Source: Thermoplasmatota archaeon (lineage in GTDB: Archaea > Thermoplasmatota > Penumbrarchaeia > Penumbrarchaeales > Penumbrarchaeaceae). From it: a stretch of 18,075 nt of DNA. The translations under genes and the position numbers were made by a program. How positions within the stretch are numbered: the first letter of the stretch is position 1; every line of letters starts with the position of its first letter. The stretch spans positions 1 through 18,075 of the forward strand of contig JAUVCY010000007.1 in the NCBI GenBank assembly GCA_030595585.1. The letters run 5' to 3'. Below are positions 1-6,543 of the stretch, piece after piece. The notes under the pieces are model-generated. The model was not told where the DNA came from, did no database searches, and saw only the letters and a list, made by a program, of their open reading frames with translations.

Positions 1-143
1 CGCAGGAGCGCGGGTTTGCCCTCCTCGACCCTGACCATCTGCAGGACAGATACGTGGACCCTGGCAATACCTGAACCCGATATCGGGCTCCTCTTGACCA
101 TCAGGTCCACATCTTCCATGGGTTCTGAATTCTCTTTTGCCAT
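1..143 (-). CDS. CDC48 N-domain-like protein, N-terminal fragment (cut by window edge)
   Basis: Only the first 47 codons lie in the window; the reading frame is open at base 1. After a polar lead of about 13 residues comes a stretch with the motif GSGIARVH, followed by hydrophobic residues and VEEGKPALL. This resembles the double-psi barrel at the start of CDC48/VCP-type AAA ATPases, where a glycine-rich turn, an Ile-Ala-Arg strand and a 'v..G' turn recur. The ATG sits one base after the pyrF stop codon, and the GGTGA of the pyrF end can act as its ribosome binding site, so the two genes are probably cotranscribed. Whether AAA modules follow cannot be seen; a stand-alone barrel protein is the alternative. 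Confidence 0.5.
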   Translation of the reverse strand, partial: MAKENSEPMEDVDLMVKRSPISGSGIARVHVSVLQMVRVEEGKPALL

Positions 144-144
144 C

Positions 145-984
145 TCACCATCTCCCATTCTGGGTCAATTCGGCCCTGATCATCTCGTGAAGTTTACGAG
201 TTTCCCGCCGTGCGGCCTCTCCCATTGAAAGACCCTGATACTCGTCCTTCTTGAAAGCGAACATGATGCCTCTTGAGATATTGATGAGGACGCCCGTTCC
301 ATCCTCACTGGTTCCATTGATCAGGACCTTCTTCAGATCCCCTCCCTGCGTCCCAATGCCTGGAACGAGAATGGGGGTCGAGGGTCCCAGGATCTCTCGA
401 ACCCTTCCCAGTTCCTCGGGGTAAGTGGCCCCAACCACGGCTCCCAGGTTGCCATATCGGTCCCAGCTCCGGATGTTCCTGGCCATGATGTTGTACAGGC
501 GTTCATCTCCAGAGATCAGGTCCTGAACTTCCGATGCGCCCTTATTGGACGTACGACAGAGTACGAAGATGAGCTTTTCCTGATAGTCAGAGAACGGCTC
601 GACCGCATCCTTTCCCATGTATGCATTGACGGTGATGCCGTCCGCCCCTATGACCTCAAAAGCAGATCTGGCATAGGCCCTGGACGTATTGCCGATATCG
701 CCCTTTTTGGCATCCAGGATGATCAACGTGTTCGGGGCCTCCTCCCTTATCACCTCTATCGTATCCTCGAGGACCTTCATACCCCGGTGTCCCTCAGCCT
801 CGTAGAATGCCATGTTGGGCTTGTAGGCCACTGCAAGGTCAGAGGTTGCCCTGATGATCCCCCTGTTGATCTCCAGCTGGTCCGCATCCTCCCCAAACCG
901 GGTCATATCCGTGTCAAGGCCGACACAGAGGAGCGATCTTCTGGTGCTTACCGCCCTATCGAGCATCTCCTTCCAGTGCATCAT
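145..984 (-). CDS. pyrF: Orotidine-5'-phosphate decarboxylase, type 2
   Basis: Converts OMP to UMP, the last step of de novo pyrimidine synthesis, in the cytosol. Seen in the protein (279 residues from the chosen ATG): SLLCVGLDTD near residue 17, YKPNMAFYEA near 55, the catalytic LDAKKGD at about 90-96 with its Asp-Lys-Asp set, and a phosphate-binding VPGIGTQGGD near the end of the barrel. The length and the FYEAEG segment fit the longer type 2 family, not the short type 1 enzyme of about 210 residues common in archaea. A TTG codon three codons upstream is possible, but a TATA box centred about 26 bases before this ATG favours a leaderless start here. The next gene downstream begins one base after its stop. 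Confidence 0.93.
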   Translation of the reverse strand: MMHWKEMLDRAVSTRRSLLCVGLDTDMTRFGEDADQLEINRGIIRATSDLAVAYKPNMAFYEAEGHRGMKVLEDTIEVIREEAPNTLIILDAKKGDIGNTSRAYARSAFEVIGADGITVNAYMGKDAVEPFSDYQEKLIFVLCRTSNKGASEVQDLISGDERLYNIMARNIRSWDRYGNLGAVVGATYPEELGRVREILGPSTPILVPGIGTQGGDLKKVLINGTSEDGTGVLINISRGIMFAFKKDEYQGLSMGEAARRETRKLHEMIRAELTQNGRW

Positions 985-1005
985 CCCCTTCAACGGATAC
1001 GATAA

Positions 1006-1013
1006 GATATATT
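1006..1013 (-). promoter_or_regulatory. TATA box of pyrF
   Basis: The minus strand reads AATATATC here. Its centre lies about 26 bases from the ATG at 984, the usual archaeal distance to the transcription start, which implies a leaderless or nearly leaderless mRNA. It lies in the 45-base gap behind the DRTGG-domain gene. Confidence 0.5.
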
Positions 1014-1029
1014 ATTTCCCATGGGCGGC

Positions 1030-2061
1030 CTACTGGAAACCGTCCAGATCCACCATCTCCTTGACCATCTCCTCCAGCAGGGCGATCCTCTCCTCATCAC
1101 AGCTTGTGAGCAGCGGCTCCATGTCATCGATCATCTTGGCCACCTGGAAGGTGTCCGCGGAGACGAGCAGTAGAGGGATGCTCTTCTCTCCTGCCAGGGC
1201 AAGCAACTTCGAGCTGGGCAGGATGTTGTTCGTCAGCAGGACGCCCGCCGTGTTCGATCCCAGGGCCCCAAGGATCATATCATGTCTGTCCCCTGCCGTG
1301 ATGATAAGCTTGTTCTCCCTGTGGAAATGGGGGCTGTTGAGCGCCCTGTCCGCCGAAAGGGATCCGACGAGGACCGTCTTCACCCTGTTTCCCAGGCCCT
1401 CCTCGCCTGCAAGTACCTTCGCCGTGATGGAATCGGAGATAAAATTCATTGTCAGGTAGTTCAATTCCTTTCTATACGGCAGGACTCCCAGGACGGGGAC
1501 GCCTTTTTCCCTGATATTCTTCAGGTGATCATGCCTGAATCTGGTGACGTTCTGGACCTTGTTCACAACGACGCCGACGAAATCAACGTTCTCCATATCC
1601 ACGTATCTGCGCACGAAGGTGATATCGTCCATGATCGTATCATCATCTCCGCTGACAACGAAAACGAGCTTTCCCGAGATGCCCCTGGCGATCGAGATCG
1701 GGTCGAGGTGTACGGATGCACCGCTTGTGATATCGCCCCCCTCCACCAACAGGACATCCTTATCCTTACCAGCCGTCTCGGCCATCTCCATGAGCTTTCC
1801 GCAGACCTTTTCCTTATCGTACAGATATCTCAATTTGGAATGGTCGTAACCGATGCTCATCTCACTGGCCTCTCCCCCGAGGTGGAGGATATCCTTCATC
1901 AGGGAGGAGTCCAGGTCCTGGATCTTCTTGTTCCGGTATATTACCCTCTCCCCGAAGGGTTTAACATATCCGACCCTGACCTTGAGGTTCCTCGCCAATC
2001 CAACGATAAGGCTCGTCTTTCCTGCCCCTTTCTTGACCGAGGCGATCACTATCCTCTTCAT
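1030..2061 (-). CDS. P-loop BioD-like / DRTGG-domain protein (phosphotransacetylase N-terminal family)
   Basis: A 343-residue protein with a Walker A motif KKGAGKTS at residues 10-17 and LLVEGGD near 104-110, as in the BioD-like (AAA_26) P-loop domain. Residues about 205-320 match the DRTGG pattern (AGDRHDMILGAL, then TAGVLLTNN). This pair of domains forms the N-terminal part of many bacterial phosphotransacetylases (COG0857), but here the acyltransferase domain is absent. The start overlaps the stop of the acyl-CoA synthetase gene in an ATGA, with AGGAGG about nine bases upstream (2071-2076), so translation is probably coupled. By family and context it may regulate or assist acetyl/acyl-CoA metabolism; the ligand and reaction are unknown. 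Confidence 0.8.
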   Translation of the reverse strand: MKRIVIASVKKGAGKTSLIVGLARNLKVRVGYVKPFGERVIYRNKKIQDLDSSLMKDILHLGGEASEMSIGYDHSKLRYLYDKEKVCGKLMEMAETAGKDKDVLLVEGGDITSGASVHLDPISIARGISGKLVFVVSGDDDTIMDDITFVRRYVDMENVDFVGVVVNKVQNVTRFRHDHLKNIREKGVPVLGVLPYRKELNYLTMNFISDSITAKVLAGEEGLGNRVKTVLVGSLSADRALNSPHFHRENKLIITAGDRHDMILGALGSNTAGVLLTNNILPSSKLLALAGEKSIPLLLVSADTFQVAKMIDDMEPLLTSCDEERIALLEEMVKEMVDLDGFQ

Positions 2062-4190
2062 GATTTCGATCCTCCTTCCTCATTGAGTATGACCCTGATG
2101 TCAACTGCCCTGATCCCTTTTCCCAGCTCGTATGCCACCAGGGGATTGATCTCGATATCCGATATACTACGATGTTTATCCAGAAGGACCCCAAGTTTGA
2201 CCATCGTATCAACGATAAGGTCGATCTCCTTCCGTTTCTCCCCCCTGACGCCCAATAGAAGGGGAAATGACCTGGTCTGCTTGATCATCTCCAGGATGTC
2301 GCTGCGGGTCATGGGCCATGAGCGAAATGTAACGTCCTTCATGACCTCAACGTATATCCCCCCGAGGCCGAACATCATCACCGGTCCGAAGGAGCTGTCG
2401 ATCCTTGCACCCAGGATGGTCTCCGCCCCCTTTCTCACCATCTCGGCGACCTCGACCCCATCGATGACCGCATTTGGATCGTACGAGCGGGCGTTCCTGA
2501 TAATGCCCTGGTACGCATCTATCAGCTCATCACTGCTTTCGAGGTCCAGTGCCACGCCTCCTGCGTCGCTCTTGTGAAGGATATCCCGTGAGGCGATCTT
2601 CAGAACTACCGGGTAACCGATATCATCTGCGATGCTCACCGCATCCTCAAGGCTGGAGGCGACCCCGGCCCTGGGCATGGAGATGCCGCAAGCCCGCATC
2701 AACTTCTGGGCTTCCTGGGCCAGCAGGGACGTCCTGCCGTCATCGTAAACGGACCGGATGATATCTTTCACCTCGGCGTCGTCTATATCCGCGGATGGCA
2801 TCTCCTCCACCAGGTCGTTCTGATGGTGGTACTGCCTGTATTGTATTCCCAGGGTCCCCACGGCATCGTATACGTCGGAGAAGACCGGTACGCCCTTTGA
2901 TCGAAGTGAGTTCACGGCCTGTTCCACCTTCTCACCTCCCAGGACGGAGAAGATGATGGGTTTGCCCCTGTCCATATATCTGGTGTAGATCTCCTCCATC
3001 ATCCTCGAGAGGTTCTCCATATCGAATGACGATGTGGCACAGTACAGGGCGATAGCCGAATGGATCCTATCGCTCTCCAGTGCGGCGAGAAGGGCATCGT
3101 GATAATCCTGGGCCGTTGCACCTCCTGTGATGTCCACAGGGTTCTTGGTCGATCCGAAGGAGGGTGTCACCGGGGAGAAGATCTCCCTGGTAAGATCCGT
3201 ATCGTCAAGGAGCTTGACCCCATATTTCTCACAGGCATCGGTTGCCATGACCCCTATCCCGCCCCCGTTCGTCACGATGACCGCACTATCCCCTTTTGGA
3301 AAGGGGGCTTTGGAGAGGTATTTGCACCAGTTCAGGGCCTCCTGAATACTCTCGGCCCTGACGACACCACACTGTCTCATGATGGCATCGAACACTTCAT
3401 CTGACCCTGCAAGGGATCCCGTATGAGAGGCCGCAGCCAACGCCCCCCTCTTCGATCTACCGGATTTGATCACCACAACCGGTTTTTTTCGGGTCACCCG
3501 CATAAGGGTGTTCTTGAACCTCTCTCCGTCCTTGACGCCCTCTATGTAGAGGAAGATGGACCTGGTATCCTGATCGTCCATCAGGTACTCCAGAAGGTCG
3601 GATTCATCTATGTCGGATTTATTTCCAATGGATATGATGGTTGAGAGCCCGATGCCCTCCTTGGCGGTCTTACCTATCATTGCTATCCCAAGTGCTCCGC
3701 TCTGGGATAGTATCGCCACATTGCCCGGGACGATGTCCCTGGGCCCGAACGTGGCATTGAGTTTCATCTTTCCCGAATATATCCCGAAGACATTGGGCCC
3801 GAGAACCCTCATACCATGGCGAACTGCCATGTCAACTATCCTCCGCTCCTCCTCCCGGTTTCCTATCTCAGAGAAGCCGGAGGTGATTATTATTATGAAC
3901 TTCACACCAGCTTTTCCACATTCCGACACGGCATCATACACGAGGTGTGCGGGTATGGATATGATCGCGATATCCACCACAGCATCGATGTCAGATATCG
4001 ATCTGTAAACCTCTTTTCCAAGGATAGTTCCTCCTTTTGGATTGACGGGATAGATGCCCCCCTCGTAACCGGTGGATACCATGTTGTCCATGATCATGTG
4101 GCCTATTTTGGTATCATCCCCCGAGGCGCCTATCACGGCCAGCCCTCTGGGCTCGAAAAGATATGTGATGTCGGGAGTGCCATTCTCCAT
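2058..4190 (-). CDS. ADP-forming acetate/acyl-CoA synthetase, fused alpha-beta chain
   Basis: Makes ATP from acyl-CoA, ADP and phosphate (or the reverse) in the cytosol; in archaea it is the main acetate-forming enzyme. The 710-residue protein has the full domain order: CoA-binding Rossmann domain (AVIGASGDDTKIG at about 18-30), succinyl-CoA-ligase-like domain (SQSGALG near 162; SHTGSLAG with the phospho-histidine at about 256), and a C-terminal ATP-grasp domain with the second conserved histidine in HKSDAGGV (about 539-546) and a glycine-rich FGLGGIYVE near 607. The chosen ATG has GAGGG about six bases upstream; a TTG four codons earlier is less likely. Substrate range (acetate, branched or aryl acids) cannot be read from sequence. 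It heads an operon with the DRTGG gene. Confidence 0.93.
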   Translation of the reverse strand: MENGTPDITYLFEPRGLAVIGASGDDTKIGHMIMDNMVSTGYEGGIYPVNPKGGTILGKEVYRSISDIDAVVDIAIISIPAHLVYDAVSECGKAGVKFIIIITSGFSEIGNREEERRIVDMAVRHGMRVLGPNVFGIYSGKMKLNATFGPRDIVPGNVAILSQSGALGIAMIGKTAKEGIGLSTIISIGNKSDIDESDLLEYLMDDQDTRSIFLYIEGVKDGERFKNTLMRVTRKKPVVVIKSGRSKRGALAAASHTGSLAGSDEVFDAIMRQCGVVRAESIQEALNWCKYLSKAPFPKGDSAVIVTNGGGIGVMATDACEKYGVKLLDDTDLTREIFSPVTPSFGSTKNPVDITGGATAQDYHDALLAALESDRIHSAIALYCATSSFDMENLSRMMEEIYTRYMDRGKPIIFSVLGGEKVEQAVNSLRSKGVPVFSDVYDAVGTLGIQYRQYHHQNDLVEEMPSADIDDAEVKDIIRSVYDDGRTSLLAQEAQKLMRACGISMPRAGVASSLEDAVSIADDIGYPVVLKIASRDILHKSDAGGVALDLESSDELIDAYQGIIRNARSYDPNAVIDGVEVAEMVRKGAETILGARIDSSFGPVMMFGLGGIYVEVMKDVTFRSWPMTRSDILEMIKQTRSFPLLLGVRGEKRKEIDLIVDTMVKLGVLLDKHRSISDIEINPLVAYELGKGIRAVDIRVILNEEGGSKS

Positions 4191-4272
4191 CTTATCCCTC
4201 AAACGATCTTACAATGGCCGTGATATACGCTCATTGCGGATATGTTTTCTGGCATGGCTCGACTGGCATAGG

Positions 4273-4300
4273 CCTATATTTTTAAAAATCGTTATATAAC
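4273..4300. promoter_or_regulatory. Divergent promoter region between acyl-CoA synthetase and zinc-ribbon gene
   Basis: This AT-rich stretch holds TATA-like sequence for both directions. TTATATAA on the plus strand (4292-4299) would start transcription near 4321, leaving a leader of about 26 bases with GGAGGA before the zinc-ribbon ATG. The minus-strand AAAATATAG (about 4275-4283) would start transcription near 4254, leaving a leader of about 60 bases before the synthetase ATG. Confidence 0.5.
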
Positions 4301-4334
4301 CTCGTTTCGTTACGGTGGATGTAATAAATTCATT

Positions 4335-4340
4335 GGAGGA
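4335..4340 (+). promoter_or_regulatory. Ribosome binding site GGAGGA
   Basis: Strong match to the archaeal anti-Shine-Dalgarno sequence six bases before the ATG at 4347. It fixes that start codon. Confidence 0.75.
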
Positions 4341-4346
4341 AGGATC

Positions 4347-4775
4347 ATGGGTTTGAAGGCAGAGGAGCTCAAAATGATAATCGATTGTCCGCACTGCAAG
4401 ATTCCGATGGAACGGATGGAGATAGAGATCCCCGGTCCAAATGTGTACCTTGATTACTGCGGGAAGTGTGATAGTTACTGGTTTGACAAAGGAGAGTTCA
4501 AGAAGGTCGTCAAGGATAAGCTGGCCGAGAAGGAGGTCAAGAAAGCAGACGGTATGGATGCATGGGCCAACTTTGACTGCCCGAGATGCGGCGGTTTCAT
4601 GACGATGAAATACATGTACAACGTCGAGGTCGATCAGTGTACCGAGTGCCTTGGCATCTGGCTTGATGAGGGGGAGCTCCTCAGGCTGAACGAGAAACAC
4701 CTTGAGAGGATCGCTGATGAAAAGGCGAAAGGCTTTTTCCACAAACTATACACGCTCAGGTCCAGCAGAAAGTGA
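4347..4775 (+). CDS. Double TFIIB-type zinc-ribbon protein (copy A)
   Basis: A 142-residue soluble protein with two tandem zf-TFIIB-type ribbons. The first uses Cys14/Cys17 and Cys38/Cys41, followed by SYWFDKGE. The second uses Cys78/Cys81 and Cys98/Cys101, followed by GIWLDEGE. The CxxC pair plus W(L/F)D.GE ending is the signature of the zf-TFIIB family (PF13453/COG3809), whose members bind zinc but have no settled function. A basic tail follows. It is the first gene of a plus-strand run of three and has a close paralogue at 8466-8885 in mirror orientation; the second ribbons of the two proteins are especially alike (CPRCGG, NVE.DQC). A regulatory or partner-binding role is inference. Confidence 0.85.
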   Translation: MGLKAEELKMIIDCPHCKIPMERMEIEIPGPNVYLDYCGKCDSYWFDKGEFKKVVKDKLAEKEVKKADGMDAWANFDCPRCGGFMTMKYMYNVEVDQCTECLGIWLDEGELLRLNEKHLERIADEKAKGFFHKLYTLRSSRK

Positions 4776-4861
4776 TGGACGGCCAATGAACAAACCAAAA
4801 TAGTAGTTTGGCAGTTTCATATATGGGCCCAATTGGGGATCGTTATTGGATCTGTGATATC

Positions 4862-5842
4862 ATGGACATTGAGATGCTGGCCAGGAGGATAGTGGCCAAA
4901 CCGGAAGGGGTCCCATTTGAGGCGGATGCGGACGCCCTTGAATACTTGAGGGGGGTCAGGGCGAACTTTGTGGAGATGGATGAGTTCCCCCTTGTTGAGA
5001 TCACTGCCGTAGGGAAAATATCCTATATTGTATATTTTGTGGGTGATATCCACGGTGACCTGGATACCTGTAAGAAGGTCATCGATCGTTTTCTTAAATT
5101 GCGATCCAACCGGTCTCTCGAGGCGAAGGGAGTGGGCGTGAAACTTGTGTTCCTTGGGGATTATATTGACCGTGCTCCAAAGGAGATCAGGAACGGTGGA
5201 GCCCTTACGATCCTCTATCTCCTTTCAATGAAATATCTGTATCCAGACGAGATCATATTGCTGAGAGGGAACCACGAGGCCATAGATCTTCTCACGTTCG
5301 CTCCTTACGAACTTCCCATGGAGATCCACGATCTATTTGGAACGGACCTTTCCAGGGAGATACATGACGAGATGATCGGTATATTCTCACTCCTGCCCCT
5401 GTTCGTGAGGACGTCGAACGGGGTAATCGCATCACATGCCGGATTCCCCAGGGCTGATCAGGGATCGATCCACGATATCAGGCGTGGGGACAGTGAGGTG
5501 TTGATCCGGTCGCTCTGGGGGAGCCCTGTTGATACCGCCAGTTATCGAGGCAAGGTGAGCACAACGGCGAATTTCTCGGAGGGTGAGCTGAAGGCTTTCC
5601 TGGACGATGTGGAGTGTGGGATAATGATCAGGGGACATGATCACAATATTTCGGGGCACTCCATGTACGGGGGAAAGCTGCTTACCTTGATCAGCTCCAG
5701 TTGCTACAAGGACAGAGGTATCGGCGGAGTCCTATTGGCCGGGATGGAGATCGGAAGGCCCGTCAGCTCGGTCGATGACCTCTCCCTCTACAGGATATCA
5801 GATGGCGATGAATGGGAGGATGCAGAGCCCAACAGGATCTGA
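4862..5842 (+). CDS. PPP-family metallophosphatase (Ser/Thr phosphatase or ApaH-like)
   Basis: A calcineurin-like phosphoesterase of 326 residues with the PPP motifs in order: GDIHG (61-65), GDYIDR (99-104), RGNHE (135-139), SHAGFP (191-196) and RGHDH (257-261). Together these place two metal ions for phosphoester hydrolysis. The set is shared by PP1/PP2A-type protein phosphatases and by bacterial ApaH diadenosine-tetraphosphate hydrolases, so the substrate is open. The chosen ATG has GTGAT just upstream; an ATG at 4823 and a TTG at 4808 are in frame but lack a binding site. It follows the zinc-ribbon gene by 86 bases and precedes the SLOG gene by 72, which suggests a role in the same pathway, perhaps removing a phosphate or a nucleotide signal. 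Confidence 0.85.
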   Translation: MDIEMLARRIVAKPEGVPFEADADALEYLRGVRANFVEMDEFPLVEITAVGKISYIVYFVGDIHGDLDTCKKVIDRFLKLRSNRSLEAKGVGVKLVFLGDYIDRAPKEIRNGGALTILYLLSMKYLYPDEIILLRGNHEAIDLLTFAPYELPMEIHDLFGTDLSREIHDEMIGIFSLLPLFVRTSNGVIASHAGFPRADQGSIHDIRRGDSEVLIRSLWGSPVDTASYRGKVSTTANFSEGELKAFLDDVECGIMIRGHDHNISGHSMYGGKLLTLISSSCYKDRGIGGVLLAGMEIGRPVSSVDDLSLYRISDGDEWEDAEPNRI

Positions 5843-5914
5843 GGTAATGGATGAACGGGGATAACCCTCGTATGGCCGGGCAGCAGTTTTTGGTAAGAAG
5901 TGAAGGATGAGTTC

Positions 5915-6499
5915 ATGGAAATGAAAAAAAGTGCATGTGGGGAGGATGGGGTCCTGGTGATCGGGACCACGGGACACAGGGCCCTACCTTTCGATATGGC
6001 GCTCATAGTGAACATGGACAACGCTCTGGGAAAACTGGTGTTGGGAAAGGAGCGGGTAGAGATCCTCAGCCCGTTGGCCGAGGGGGCTGATAGGCTCCTG
6101 GTAAGACAGCTTATGGGACAGGGCGCAGACACCACGCTCTCCGTACTTCTTCCGATGGATATGGAGGAGTACATGATGGATTTCGAATCTGAGGGTTCCA
6201 GGCTGGAATTTCGCTCACTCGTCCAGTGGGCCGTGGCCGTGGATGTCGTCAATATACCTTCCATGCCAGACGGCCCCAGCGGTCCGGAGGAGATCCGGGC
6301 CCTGGCCTATGAGGCGTGCGGCCATCAGATGGTGGAGAGATGCGATATCCTGATAGCGTTATGGGACGGGAGATCAGCCAGGGGAAGAGGAGGCACTGGC
6401 GAGGTTGTGGAATATGCCAGAAAGTTGGGCCGCCCGATCCTGTGGATCCATACAATATTTCCATACAAGGTGACCTGGGAGCGGATGGACCACGATTAA
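5915..6499 (+). CDS. SLOG-like nucleotide-binding Rossmannoid protein
   Basis: A 194-residue protein with no membrane segment or signal peptide. Its motifs run: GTTGHR at about 17-22, SPLAEGADR at 52-60, LPMDMEEYMMDF at 79-90, CDILIALWDG near 143-152 and GGTGEVV at about 159-165. The order (glycine-rich GHR loop, GADR helix, CD.LIA.WDG strand, GGT loop) fits the SLOG superfamily (SMF/DprA-LOG fold), whose members bind or cleave nucleotides or nucleotide-derived signals and often sit in conflict and immunity loci with a membrane effector. The ATG at 5915 is preceded by AAGGATGAG; a GTG at 5900 is possible. Its end faces the end of the RyR-channel gene across 44 bases. Confidence 0.68.
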   Translation: MEMKKSACGEDGVLVIGTTGHRALPFDMALIVNMDNALGKLVLGKERVEILSPLAEGADRLLVRQLMGQGADTTLSVLLPMDMEEYMMDFESEGSRLEFRSLVQWAVAVDVVNIPSMPDGPSGPEEIRALAYEACGHQMVERCDILIALWDGRSARGRGGTGEVVEYARKLGRPILWIHTIFPYKVTWERMDHD

Positions 6500-6543
6500 T
6501 TATCCCTCCTTTCCAATAACAGGGATGATCCACAATATAATGG

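Noticed and set aside
1282..2577. Long plus-strand frame of 431 codons
   Set aside because: It runs antisense across the DRTGG gene and the end of the acyl-CoA synthetase, both with clear family motifs, and its product has no recognisable domain.
4209..4742. Minus-strand frame of 177 codons
   Set aside because: Antisense to zinc-ribbon copy A and crossing the divergent promoter; the plus-strand gene has eight ordered cysteines and a strong ribosome binding site.
4794..4811. Short inverted repeat CCAAA/TTTGG before the phosphatase gene
   Set aside because: Five-base arms are too short to separate from chance.
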